DNA of 64,000 nt from assembly GCF_031755915.1 (NCBI RefSeq), contig NC_083390.1:25781001-25845000 (forward strand), in the 5' to 3' direction. Below the pieces are notes generated by a model, which did no database searches, was not told the origin of the DNA, and saw only the letters and a list, made by a program, of their open reading frames with translations. The DNA is from Ziziphus jujuba. Taxonomy: Eukaryota; Streptophyta; Magnoliopsida; Rosales; Rhamnaceae. The translations under genes were made by a program, and so were the position numbers. Of the stretch, positions 43,001-55,599 are shown one piece after another (positions within the stretch are counted from its first letter, which is position 1; each line of letters opens with the position of its first letter).

Positions 43001-44166
43001 TTTTTTTTTTTTTTGGGCCTCTGGCTCCCCTTCCCCACACTAAGACTCGATCCCGAGCACACACAGGCTGGGATGTGGAAACTCTGCCACTTGAGCTCCA
43101 CGGCGAGTCTGAATATTATTTAATAATTAGGGAAGCAATTAATGGGCCTACGAATATATTAAATTTAAAATAGTGAATGAATTATTAAAGTTATGATGGT
43201 ATGTTACATGTCAAAGAAAGTCTGAAGCCTGGAGTCGAAACTTTCGTCGGAGATTTGGATCCAGAACTGCTTGAGTTGTGCTTTATCGATGGAATCGCCG
43301 GATATGTTATGCTTCCGAGCGAGCGAACGAAAAAGCTCTCCAGCAAATTCTTTAGATTCCTTGTTCATTCCTGTGATTTGATGAAAATTCTATTAATTAG
43401 AATGAAATTAAAGATGAATCATTATTCTTTTTTTTAATAAAAAAAAGAAAAAAAGAATATATGTGTTTGTGTGCGTGTGTATATATATATATATATATAT
43501 ACCTATGCATTCGCCGAAAAGAGAGGAATGAAGAAGGCCGTCGGAATTGCAAGTGAGATCGTTGAAGCGCTTCTCGACGGCAGGCCAGGCGGCAGCAGCA
43601 GAGGCGCCGCCGGTCTTGGAGGCAATGAACTTGAGGCCTTTCAAGGCGTGAGCAGCGGCAGACTTGGTGCGGTCGAAGCGTCTGGTGGAAGTCCTTCCGG
43701 AGAGGGTAGTGAAGCGCTTCAGCTCCTGCGAGACCTGCTTGATGACGCGCCTGGAGGTGCTGGGGAGGAAGGAGGAGGACTTGTTTCCCTCCAAAGTCCG
43801 CTTGGCCAGCAGAGCCAGCTCCGGGTCTTCGCCGTGAATTCCTCCTCCTCCTCCTCCTCCTCCTCCTCCTCCTCCTCCGGCAGCCTGAACGCTGTGAACC
43901 TCCACGGAGTCGTCGTGAATGTCGAGAGTGATCTCCACGTACGCTTCGTCATTGTTGTTGTCGCTGCTGTCATCGTTAATTGTGGTGGTGGTGGGTGGGA
44001 GGTTGAACCTGGCACTCTTTCTGGAATGTCTGGATGAAGAATCGGAGCTTAAGTTGTCGTCGTTAGAATTATAATCGTTATAATTAGAAAGAGGATGAGC
44101 GTCCAGAGGACCGCTGAAAGCCCTTCGCTCTTTGTAATTAAAGTAGTGGTCGGAGTTGTTTCTCAT
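40055..44166 (-). CDS. RBOHD: Respiratory burst oxidase homologue (NADPH oxidase), RBOHD-like
   Basis: Ten minus-strand exons: 44166-43503, 43370-43208, 42928-42880, 42754-42641, 42515-41703, 41570-41475, 41343-41228, 41108-40935, 40805-40285 and 40164-40055; frame kept, 939 residues. The N-terminus has [25 protein letters not shown], a Gly13 run and [13 protein letters not shown], as in RBOHD. EF-hand loop [12 protein letters not shown] is at 278-289. The ferric-reductase membrane domain includes [18 protein letters not shown] and [17 protein letters not shown] and NADPH domains include [27 protein letters not shown] and GLGIGATPM. The end is [15 protein letters not shown] (Cys908, matching the regulatory Cys of RBOHD) then KFEFHKENF. 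The enzyme makes apoplastic superoxide from cytosolic NADPH and is activated by calcium and phosphorylation in immunity and stress signalling. Intron 2 carries a SINE. Confidence 0.93.
42980..43110 (-). mobile_element. tRNA-derived SINE in RBOH intron 2, with 14-bp target-site duplication
   Basis: The element reads on the minus strand. A polymerase III A box, GAGCTCAAGTGG (43100-43089), lies about 34 nt before a B box, GGGATCGAGTC (43054-43044). A pyrimidine-poor 3' body ends in about 14 A residues and then a (TA)n tail (43014-42981). Perfect 14-bp direct repeats GAATATTATTTAAT flank it at 42966-42979 and 43111-43124. About 131 bp in all, in the same orientation as the host gene. No related copy was noticed in the rest of the window. 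Confidence 0.85.
43841..43878. repeat. (TCC)n microsatellite encoding poly-Gly in RBOH
   Basis: Plus-strand (CCT)n encodes 13 consecutive glycines on the minus strand in the N-terminal regulatory region, where other RBOHD proteins have a much shorter Gly run. Confidence 0.9.
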
Positions 44167-44204
44167 GGTAAACGACCACGAACAAGAAGACGACGACGAT
44201 AAGG

Positions 44205-44248
<44 letters not shown>

Positions 44249-47200
44249 TTTAATTTGGACCTTAATAATTCATATACTTCTAAACATACCAACAAAATGA
44301 AACGAAATTGAAGTTTTTATACATATGTGCCACTGTTTGTGAAAAAAAAAAAAAAAAAAAAAAAAAAAACAAAGGATAGTGGAGGAAATGGAAAAGTCAA
44401 AAAGGAGGGGATGAGAATGATGGATAATTCTGAAAATGATGATCCGTAGGTAAGAAAGGCAATCGAGTGGCAATTAAGGAATACAGGAAGGGAAATGATA
44501 ATATTTACAATTATTTTCTCAGGAAAGACTGGACTCTTTTAATTAATTTGATTTCTCATAAAACACGAAGACAATAATAATATTACAACACACGTACAAC
44601 AAGTCGGTCCGTCTACAATTGAACTTCTTTTATACGGACAGATTGAATTAAAACATGAAATTTTCATGGGTCAGAGACGACCCCCGCCCCTTCAGAAACT
44701 TGTAGGAAACCCACATGACATGGCGGTCAAACCACATCTTATGACCATTGACTTTCTCCGTTCAATCTTCTCTCTTCTCCTCTTGCCCCTCTTCCTCCTC
44801 ATTCTTCTTCTTCTTCTTCTTCTTCTTCTTCGTCTTTTAATTTTTTTCTTCTTTAAATAAATGGTTCTTAACACTATTACACACCAACGCTCGTAAAAAA
44901 TATAAATAAATAAATCGTCAAAACAATCAACTTTTAGAACCTATAATATGAATTCCCAATTATGTTGATATAATTAATTTACACCCTACTATAATTTTAT
45001 TTCATAATTAAGAATATTTGAATAGCGATAAAGTCATAATTCTTGAGTGTATTTTTATCGAGTAAATTAATTAATTGATTTCAACCTAGAATGTTTCCAA
45101 AGGCAGAGTAAAAGCTATCAGTTTTTTAATTATTCATCAATGTTAGTTTATGGTTAATGCAGTAGAATCAACTCTGCCCGACCTTGAAAAGCTTTTCATT
45201 AGGTCACCTCACCTACTTTAGTTGAAACAGGACACGGACATAAAAGTCTATCCAAAAAACATTAAAACGAAAATGACACAAAAGATAATAATTTTTTCTT
45301 ACAACAATAATACTTAAAAAGGAAAAGAAAAAAAAAAAATCCCTCTCATATGTCTTAATTATTGTCTGGAAAGAAAATCCTATACTGCTGTTCATGTTAT
45401 GGTGATCTATTAGATAAACAATGTTTCGTTTCGGCTGACATGCAATATATAATTTATTATGTTCTGCATGAACCCCTTCTCATTTTATTAATTTGCTAAG
45501 GAGATGGGACTCCTTTCTAGTTTCTTCCAATAATTAGCAAATCAGTTGATTAGCTAATTATTTTTGTTATTATGTTTATATGCCCAATCTAGGCAAGATG
45601 TGCTGGTCAAAACAAAACCAAAGTTTTGACCAAGAAAAATAAAAAATAAATAAATGAAAAAAGAAGAAGAAGAAGAAAGACAAAACCAAAGTCCTTTTAG
45701 CCTTAACTAAGAAAGGGATAAAAAGACATAACAATTAGTAGGCAATCCAGCATTATACAAGTATACAAACCGGGCGGGGCATGTTGCTGTCTAATGTCTA
45801 ATGTTAATACACTACTAAACAAACATCTCTTATGTTACGTGTTCCGATGCACTAATTAATGTCGTGCTCTTAACGAAATTACGCGCAAAAGCCTAAATTT
45901 TGCCTTTCCATATTTTAAATTTATTTTTGTTCGGAAACTTTAGTTTTGAACTAATTTCTACATTAATATGAATATGAGGATCTCAAACGTTGGCTGCTTA
46001 AATGAGACAAAAGTTTTTGCAATATAAATGTACAAAACTACTGTAAAGAATTTATAAAGAAATGAGTATTGAACCAAAAATATATATTATAAAGGATGTG
46101 AAGAATTTCAAAACTAGGTATCAATGTGATTTTTAAAATTTTCAAGAATATATAAATTAATTTATTTATATTGGCTGTGATCCTATAACTGGCTTTTGTT
46201 CAAGTTACGTGTGAATAATTTTGAAGAAACAGTACTATTAATGCTATTTAGTACATAGTTAAAAGATATCATCCAGGATTGCCCATGCATGCTGCCACGC
46301 ATTGGCCTTGGTTATTTGGTTACACCCAAACAAAATAAAAATTAATAAAATATGTGCTATTGGTTATGTTTATTTCTTGTGGAGACAACTATTGGTTTTA
46401 TATATTAATTGATTGCGATTTGTGCGTGCTCTCTCCCCAAAAATGAAATAAATAATAAAACGTTGAGAAAGATTAGTATACAGGTACGTTTGGTGGGTGG
46501 TCGTGACCGTTGAAATTGATCAATATGTGCTTGTTATAACCACTGATCGTTTAACAAAATACAACTTTAGAAATTAAAATTATAGGAGCAGAATTTGTAA
46601 CACGCAATTGTATTTGCATATATAAGGAATGCATTAGTTTAGTTCATCATGCTCGACTCTTTACTTTTAGAGATCATATATATATATATATATATATATG
46701 TACTTAGTTTAATTAATTGTAGATGTGAATATAGATGGATGTTTGATGTAAAGTGTGGAAAAGGTGGAATACGAAAGCATGATTTAAAAAAACAAAAGGA
46801 GGGGGGGTGGGTGGCTGTGATAATGGATATTAAATGGGAGGATAACAAAAAAAATAAAAAATGGAGACATGATATTAATGAGCGTGATAGTGAATAATTG
46901 ATAATAAAAATCAAGTATGTGAGTGCTACATAAAAAAATGTTACCCACTTATTTGCAAGTAGAATGTGATGCCATCTTATTGGTATACAAATAACATAAA
47001 AAAGATTTTCCTTGATAGATAAATACATACATACATATCTATATATATATATATATATATATTTATTCTTATATTAGGACTTTTTTGATAAAAAAAATTA
47101 TCAGAATTTTTTTTATTAGCTTTTATACTCGTTAAAGCACTAAAATTTAAATATGCATTTCCAAATATATATATGATTTTTTACAGAATTCATTGTATTT

Positions 47201-47452
47201 TTTTTTTTTAAGTTTTTAGTATTTGTTTACTAATAAAACCCATATTTGGATAACAAATAGTATTTAATTATATTTTAATTTTTTATAGTATAAACCTAAC
47301 TAAGAAAAGTCAACCTTTAGGATAATTAATTAAATTAGCAAATAACATATCAATCAACAATAGTTTAGTATTTTTCTATCCCAAGTTTTCAACATTCAAA
47401 TAAAAGTACATTATATTATCACATTATCTTGGTAAACTAGGTACCTTGAGTA

Positions 47453-47498
<46 letters not shown>

Positions 47499-48515
47499 TA
47501 TAATGAGCTTACAAACCCATTGTACAGTGAGTGTGGCCAATCTCTTGCCAACGAAAGACAAATACAAATCAAACTCTCAGCTTCAAAAGATTGGCTATAT
47601 AACCACTATATTTTGTGATTTTCATGTCTTTATATTTTGGTTAAAAATTACTTGGCACATCCATTACATTTTATTTCTATTGAAATATCGACCTTTTCTA
47701 AATAATTTCAAAATTATAAAATGTGAATTTTTTTACTTTTTCCATACGATTAAATACATCCTATTATATATATGAAAAAAAATGAGACACTTTGTCTATT
47801 TAATTTACATGTGACGGATTAAAAGTACTGAAAACATGAATGGTGCAATTTAGCCATAAAAATTAGATTTTAATATATTCAACATATACACAATGAGGTT
47901 CTCATCTAGAGATTGATATAGATCATTCGATCTTACTAACAGTCAAAGATTAGAAATAAAAAACCCATATGTCTTTCTTTTTTTATCCTTTCCCAAAATT
48001 CACGCAGGTCTTTCTGCACCCCCACCTTGCGTATATGATTCCTTCCCACTCCTTCCACCACGACCTGAAAATCCAATCATCTCCGTCGTATGACCTTGAA
48101 TAAAAGCAATGAACCTCACACCAGTTTTGAAGTAACAAACTCCATCATCAACGTTGTCTCTCTCTCCACCCGTAGTATGCATATATATATACATATATAT
48201 ATATATAGTTGGATTGATCTGCCATGAATGAGCCCAAACTTCTTAGAAATAGAGCTTTCAAATATCTGGGTATTAGGTTGCCACAAAATTCAGGGAAAAA
48301 TAAAAAAGAAAACCCCCCAAAATTGCATCACCTCATATTGTGAGAAAAATTTAACGTCCAAATAAAAAAATAAAAAATCAATCTCAGATTTTTATTTTAT
48401 TTTATTTTTTTGGTTGAATAATCATTAATGCTGTTGATATCAATGGCGAATGCAGTCTTAGATATTCTCCAACGCATTCAACAGAGCACATATCCTTTGG
48501 TATTCTTATTTATAA

Positions 48516-48555
<40 letters not shown>

Positions 48556-51389
48556 CCTTCGATATTCTTCAATTCCCTTTTGTTCAGAGCTCAGTGATCC
48601 GAGTTGATGAAGTTATCTCTATCTACATCCATATTTTTTATCGTCTGGTACTTGAAAGTTGCCATGGTTGACGGTGGACGAGCAGAGCAGATATTTCCAC
48701 TCAACAGGTAGTCAGATGGTTGTTGATGGTGGATCGCTTGGTTTCCATGGCTGGGCAATCCGATCTCATGTTGAATGGAGAAATATGTTTTTTATTTCAG
48801 AAATTAATTAGGGATGAATGGAAAAGAAGTCACGTGAGTGTTTAATTTTTCTAAAATTTAATATTGACCGTTGGTAAAATCAAACATTCAAAATTAGAAT
48901 TTAAATTTTAATAAAATCCAAAAATTCTGGATATGGGCCTTACTCTCTTTCTCTCTCCCTCTCTCTATATATATATATATTTAGAGAATTTAAAAATAAA
49001 AAATGCGATTGAATCAGACTTTCTTTAGAGAATTTTGAAAAAAAAGCGATTGAATCAGACTTTCTTTAGAGAAATTTTAAAAAATGCAATTGAATCAGAC
49101 TTTCTTTAGAGAATTTTAAAAAAATGCGATTGAATCAGACTTCAATTAAAATAAAATATGTTGACTGAAATCAAGTTATGCCGATAGAAGATTAAAAAAA
49201 AAAGAAAAAATGCAAAAAGAAAGTGAAAGTAGTGGGTATTTCCTATTGTTTTTACCAAATATAGCGTGAGAGAGAGAACAACATGAGCGAGGTGGCTCTA
49301 TTATTTCCTATCATTTACTTGGAGTAAGTTGTAAAATTTATTTAATTTGTTTTAGGGAAGGTTTTCTATAATTGGTTTTCTGCAAATTCTTAATAACATT
49401 ATCGTAGTTATAAGTTTCGAGACTAACTTGTGAGGTGGTATCTCTGACTTTTGGAATAACCAGTTGTTGTTAATGTGAACAGAAAATATAGTTTGACCAT
49501 TTTGTGGCTAACGCCAACTGTAATTGGAATATGTAAACGACTGTAATTGGAATCTGCACGTGCCTACAAATACAAGATTTTTACGGTCCATCTTAATCAG
49601 GACAATTGGGCAATTCTTATTGGCCCAAAAAAGAAAAAGAAAAAGAAAAAGAGACTACCTGAATGGATTGACTAGGCTCTGTTATGTTCTGCGCTCCCCA
49701 ACCCAGAGCGTACACGGCAACTGCTTGCAACTTTGTCACGCGGATTTTGCAAAAATACTCGGTCAAATTGGTCTTTTAATATTATATATTTTATTGTCGG
49801 TGGACCTCACCTCTTTTGCCATTTGCCATTATTACTATAACCAATCTTCTCCCTCCTCCCAAACTCTGCTCCGTAAATAAAATTCAGCATGTTTTAATTG
49901 AGACTCTCTCTCTCTCTCACTCACACACACACACGCACACACAAAAGAAAAAAATGTCTTCCAGAAGTAGAAAAAAGAAGAATTACAATTCCAATTCAAA
50001 TAAGGTACCATTTTCAATTCTTTTTTCTTTTTTTTAATAATTTGGGAAGATGACCTTTCCCCCAAATCCTGAATCAAAAAGTTATTACCAATAATTATTA
50101 GCAATTTGTTGTTAGAGGACAGGTTCAATATATTTAGAGAAATGAATGCATGCTTATCGTATTATGTAGGCTTGGCTGCAGTCCTGAGGCCTACAATGTA
50201 GCAAATCATTTCTTTTCGTTGTGTTTCCTTTTTTATGCTCAAAGGCCTTCCAATCTTCTTCACTTAGTGAACCATTCATATTGGGTTTACGGCCTGTATT
50301 CGGATCTGTTCCATGGCTCGCAAGCTCTTATTCGCTTCGATCCTCTCGGCCCACTTGTTTAATCTGCGAGATCTAGTTCATTTTTCTGTATAAGGGTCCA
50401 ATTGATCCATCCAATTCGGAAACTACTAAGATCAGTTGCAATTAGATATTGGATAAATATAAACTAATAATTTTTAAATGGTTTATATATATATATATAT
50501 ATATATGATAATATTAATTTAATATTATTAAAAAACTGTCATACTATTAAAATTTTGATAAAAAATTTAATACTTATAGCATTGCTCTTAGATATTTAAT
50601 ATTATAACTAGCATCAAATTTTCTTTTTCAATTTTTAAATCAAATCATTTATTAAAATTTAAAATTATATTTATCAATTATTAAATTTCGACATATTTAT
50701 TTTTTTAATTAGAATTTTAACACATAATTAAATCTATATTTTTATATTTAAATTTTAAATTATATCTTTTGATATAATTTAAGAATTAATAGAGAAATAC
50801 CTCATATTGAAACTATTAGATGATTTCGACATAAATGATATGTGTCGGACTGTTATTTGCATTTATATCTTTTACATTTTATACCAATTTGCAATTTACT
50901 GTTTGAACTTTGCGTTTTTTATTGGCTTTGTATAAATATAACCTATGCTCCCTATACTTTCCATAAATTAACATTTATGCGCCTTGACATAATATTGTAG
51001 ATCTGAAGTTTTTAAAAATCTGAGAGGCATAGGTGATAAATATTAAATTTAAGGGGTAAGTTGCAAATTATGCAAAGTTTAAAGGGGCATAAAAGCAAAA
51101 AGATCCTATATAATATTGCCTATATATTTTTACTTTGGTCAAAAATGCATAATAGTACCTTTTATTTTTACAAATTTGCATTAAGGAGTTGTAAAAAAAT
51201 TTTTGAACTTAGTAATCTTTATTAACCAAACCCTTAAATATTAATATTTTCTATTAAAATTTTGTAATGTTAGTAGCACATGTCAAATAAATTTATTTTT
51301 CTTATAATATCTTTTAATTTATGAAAATGTTTTGAGAAAAAAATAATTGTAAAATGTAAATACAAAAAACTCACCATTTAACAAGTACC
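44167..51389. other. 7.2 kb gene-poor region
   Basis: Begins with the RBOH promoter, including a CT microsatellite (about 44209-44242) and a poly-A run (44341-44369). Then AT-rich DNA with (TA)n at 46677-46700, 47041-47061, 47460-47495, 48523-48551 and 50483-50506, a (CTT)n stretch near 44803-44830 and a 41-44 bp minisatellite at 48981-49142. A CT/CA-rich leader-like block at 49899-49942 precedes ATGTCTTCCAGAAGTAG at 49953, but the frame stops soon after the next GT. No gene was recognised. Confidence 0.55.
48981..49142. repeat. Minisatellite, about 4 copies of a 41-44 bp unit
   Basis: Units begin TTAGAGAATTT, have a variable A run, then GCGATTGAATCAGACTTTC; starts at about 48981, 49025, 49066 and 49107. 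The length differences are mainly in the A run. Confidence 0.85.
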
Positions 51390-52327
51390 CCTGCCGAAAA
51401 TCCGAAGCTAAAGATCGAAATTCAGAAGCTGTTGGTATCAGAAAATGGTTTGATGAATAGTACATAGTGGTAACGATAAGGATTTCTCCGATAATGAGGA
51501 GGAGACCTCAAGTAGGTGATCGAGAAATAGCCGATGGGACCCACAGTTGAAGTCTGATAACCAAAGCAATGGCGATGGTGATGGTGGTGGTGATGCCGGT
51601 AGTGGCCCGCGAAAGAGGAAGTGTTGGTGGGTCGATGATGATCCGAAGCCAGTGATTTAGGTGCCTGATTTCATTGGAGGTATTGAATTTAATCCTGAAA
51701 TTCAATCTTTGAATAGTAGGCTTCTTGAAATTAGTCGAATTTTGTCTTCGGGATTGCCTTTGGATGATTGCCCTGAAGGGGCTACGTCACATTCTCCCAA
51801 ACTCGTTTATGATAATATGGGAATTAGGATTGTTAGCCATATATATCTCACGATTCTAGGAGTTGATTATGTTCATAATATTAGGAGTTATTAATGATTC
51901 TAGGAATTAATTTGTAATTGATTTCATGTATATTTTCCAAATGGGAGTAGATTTCTTCTTGTATAATTCACAACACAATTGAATATATACGATTATTCAT
52001 ACGTTTGGTCTCTCGTTGCATGGTATTAAAGCCAGCATAGGCTTCAACATTCTTTTTTCTGGTTTTTAAAACTTTCAAATATATATATTTTGTACTTCTG
52101 GAATTTCTAAAAAAATTTTCTCACCGCGGGCAAAACTTTCCAGCATCTCCATTCTCGTGTCGTTCATTGTTACTGCTAGCATCTTTCAGTTCGGATTGTG
52201 CTGCCCTGTCAAATCGTTTCGGTTCGCCATAAATACTCAGAATGAAAGATTAAACAAGGAGAGATAGGAAATCATAGCTTAGATTATTAAACGAAACCCT
52301 ACTTTTAAGCCACTAGCAGATTATGAT
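51390..52327 (+). pseudogene. Splicing factor 1 (SF1/branchpoint-binding protein) pseudogene, interrupted by an LTR fragment
   Basis: Translation from about 51467 gives SGNDKDFSDNEEETSSR, then a TGA stop (51517-51519), SRNSRWDPQ, GSGPRKRK, DDDPKPVI, a TAG stop (51658-51660), [35 protein letters not shown] and YDNMGIRI (to 51831). The SF1 text resumes at 52229 with INTQ, then ERLNKER, EIIA, IIKRNPTFKPLADY, with two more stops. The order matches the region just before the KH domain of plant SF1. An upstream frameshift near 51462, a small deletion after PDF and four missing codons after INTQ add to the damage. The KH domain and later parts are absent. Intact SF1 binds the branch point early in spliceosome assembly; this copy cannot encode it. 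Confidence 0.82.
51831..52228 (+). mobile_element. Copia-like LTR (190 bp) plus primer-binding site and leader fragment, inside the SF1 pseudogene
   Basis: The LTR-like segment starts TGTTAGCCATATATATC at 51831 and ends CGTTGCA at 52020. It is followed at once by TGGTATTAAAGCC (52021-52033), a decayed form of the tRNA-iMet primer-binding site TGGTATCAGAGCC. A leader-like stretch follows to about 52228, where SF1 sequence resumes. There is no gag-pol and no second LTR, and no clean target duplication, so most of the element has been lost. Confidence 0.7.
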
Positions 52328-53160
52328 ATACATATATATATATATATATATATGGTTATTTAAGCTGTAGAATCAACACTTTCGCTCCTCCACTTAATCG
52401 AAAATTATTGATCAAAACTCCAATCCTGTGTTCATTCATGATGATACAAGGATTTATTTATTTATTTATTATTATTATTATTATTTTGCTTCAAATGATG
52501 ATACTAGGAATTATACTCCAAAAACCATTCCGTAATTCCTGGAAAATTCACTATTTATTTTATTAAATTCAAACCAAAGAGGCGTCAGTAAGGTGTCAGG
52601 TGTCATAATTATGTAACTTGTGTTTTTAGTTTGTGGTTTTCTATGTAATTGTATGTCATGTTTATATATTTGAAATATTTGTTACTATTGTACCAGTGGC
52701 TTTTGTAATTTAGGATTTCAACTTTTTAAAGTAATGATTTAGGCTTTTAATTATTAAATTTGTTGCAGATTGATCAGAACTTTAATTTGGCCAAATAAAT
52801 TGCTAATACTTGCTTTTGAAAATTAAGAGACTAACTTATAAAATTCTATAAATCAAAAATACCAAATTGCAATTAATTTTAGTAATAATTAGTGGTAGTT
52901 ATATTTTGTTAAACATTTCAAAAAACTATAAATTTGAAAGTGAAAAAAAAAATACCAATTTCTTAAGTTTGTAGTCAATTAGAATACTAAACAAACATTT
53001 GAAATAGACAAATTATACATAATTAAGGGGAAAAAAACAGAAAAAAAAAGAAAAGAAAAACCAACATGCGATTAGACGAGGCCTAAATTATATTATTTTT
53101 TTCTAATTTGCATTTTGTGAGAAAACACCTAACAAGGTGAAGTTGTTTAAAACAACACAA

Positions 53161-53195
<35 letters not shown>

Positions 53196-53581
53196 AAGAA
53201 GAAAGAGAAGAAGAAAAAAAAAAAGAAAAAAGAAGAAAACTAGCCAAGGTGAATGTAAGTTTGGGATGTCACATGTCAAATACCATTAATTAATTAATTC
53301 CCCACTGTTAAGATCAAATTAAGCTTGAAATGAAGCAAATCGAACCGAAGAGCTCGATGCTTGGAATATGCATGTTTAATTAGCCTAATTTAACTCAACC
53401 CAAAATTGCACGTCAAATAAAATAATGCTGCATTATTTGAGTCGAAATAGAATATATAGGATCCTTCCTTCCCTACATGCACGCGTGCATTTTCAGCTAG
53501 GGTTCAAAGGCTATTCATTTCGTCACTTTATATACATATAAATAAATACCAGCGCCCCGGGATGATGTGGTTGGCTTTCAC

Positions 53582-53653
53582 CGTTGAAAATAAATTGACA
53601 TTGCAGGACCAGCTTTACGTTGAAAATAAATTGACATTGCAGGACCAGCTTTA
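53582..53653. repeat. Perfect 36-bp tandem duplication
   Basis: Units 53582-53617 and 53618-53653 are identical; each begins CGTTGAAAATAAATTGACAT and ends GACCAGCTTTA. Confidence 0.92.
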
Positions 53654-54217
53654 AGACACGATGTATATTTTAATAACTATATATCTATATGTAGGATTGG
53701 AATGAGAGAATCAAACATTGCATGTATATATTTTTATATATCTATGAAGTCAACTACCATTTGATTCCAATCTCATTAACGCACGCTCTAAAACCATCTG
53801 GTTCCGGTGTTATCTGCTTTCAGCGACACATGGATGCATGTATTTTGGGGATTTGTAAAGAGATGCCAACCATGTATCATATATATATATATATTTTTTT
53901 TGGGGGAAAATACCAACCATGTATCATTGATTATCTAAAAAGAGACAAAATATATATGTGTGATTTAAAGATTTTAATGGTAACATGTTCATGTTTATTT
54001 GAGATTTCAAGACCGTGGAAGAATATGATGTGATGATCGACTTAAATTTTATCTTCATCTCAAAACTCAAAAGTCCAATTTATTTTCAAATCAAAGTTTT
54101 CCCCAACAACCAAGAAATTATTAAAATTTTTCGTTCTTTAAAAATTATTACATATAATATCCATTTATCAAGTTAGTATTCATTTTAAATATATTAACAT
54201 GAAAATATGTGACAAAA

Positions 54218-54526
54218 TTCTTAGCTACAAATGTTAAATTGAACAAGAAAATATGTATTTGTGACAAAATATTGTTTGTCCCTGAAATTTGTGTGATTAA
54301 GCTACAGCTCACTAGTTACAACAATTTTCATAATTAAAATTTTTTTTGTCAGTAAAGGAATTGTATGTTTGTAACTTGTTTGCCTCCATCTTAAAAAATT
54401 TTTAGTGATGGATTTTATTGCTTTTAGAAACATACTTTTATTGGCTATAAATCTTCGTGACAAACTCTTATTTTTATTATAAAAATATATAATTCCAGTG
54501 ACAGATTTTACATTTGTAGCTAAGAA
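54218..54526. mobile_element. MITE-like element with 17-bp perfect inverted repeats
   Basis: TTCTTAGCTACAAATGT (54218-54234) is the exact reverse complement of ACATTTGTAGCTAAGAA (54510-54526). Similarity continues weakly on both sides (GACAAAA before; AAAT inside). The interior is AT-rich, non-coding and repeats GTGACAAA-type text. Size (about 0.3 kb) and structure fit a non-autonomous DNA transposon. The target duplication and the true ends were not determined. Confidence 0.5.
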
Positions 54527-55567
54527 CTTTGTTTCTGTAAATTAAACGTCCTGCATGGATTAAAAGAGAAAGCGTCGTAAAGCAGAAAAAATTTAAGCTT
54601 TTTAATATTATCAATCAAAGCCTTTAATTCCTAGCTATATATCCCCTCGACTTGAAATAGTTTTTTCTTTTTTTCTTTTTTTTTTTTTTGGTTGGTTTTT
54701 TTTTGACTTATGTATAATGTTGTCTACATCAATACATGTGTGATGTGTCTTAGTCTGTTAGCAAAAACCGACATTAGTTTCTATGAAAAGAAATGAATAT
54801 AAGATAATAAGGAAAGTTGGAGCTGAGACACGATTATGAGAAACGCAGGCAGCTACACAAGTAAAGAAGAGGAGACTCAGCCACACAAAAAAAAAAAAAA
54901 AGAAAAAAAAAAAAGTGGCAAAGGAGAGAAAAGAACAAAAAGTAACAGATTGCAACAGAGAATTAATAGATTGGCACCGAAATCTGACAACAAATGACAA
55001 CTGGAAGTGGCTAATAGACAAGTTCAGTGGAGATGCATAAATGAAAATAAAAATATGATACAACGGATAATGATAGGAGAGTATGTATATAAACATGGAA
55101 GATGCAATGCAAGCTGGAAACGGAAAGCAGAAGGCTGGAACACAAAGTCCAAACGGGGGAAATCACACTCACATCCCATTAATTGGCATGGACCATGGCC
55201 CATGGGGGGTGTGTGTTTGATTGATTGGGTCCCTCCAAGATGTTGTGAAAAAAAGGGTGGTATTGGGGGAGACGATTCGGAGCAGATTACGCCACTAAAT
55301 AATAATGTCATGTGGACATGTTTCAGACTGTTGGGTGTGGACAGACCATCCACATGTTGTACTAAAACCATGTGCATCATCCCATCCACCTCCTCTCTCT
55401 AAGTCTCGACTCTCAAGTCTCACCTTTTCTTTCTGGCTCTTTTCGCTTTTTGTCTCTTGTCCCCGGCTAAACCCACTTTTACCATCTTCTCCTTCTCTCA
55501 CTCTTCCCTCCACCTTGTAAAAATGCATGCTATTGGTAGCTAGCTCTATAATATTAACTTTTATCTG

Positions 55568-55599
<32 letters not shown>

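Noticed and set aside
43471..44037. 188-codon plus-strand open frame opposite RBOH exon 1
   Set aside because: Shadow of the minus-strand coding exon, including Ser runs from the (TCC)n repeat.
49953..50037. ATG after a CT/CA-rich leader-like stretch (MSSRSRKKKNY)
   Set aside because: It resembles the start of small PRE-type bHLH genes, but no bHLH region follows in any frame nearby.
55007..55402. 131-codon open frame on the plus strand and 121-codon frame on the minus strand
   Set aside because: Both look random in composition, have no family match I recognise and no splice context.
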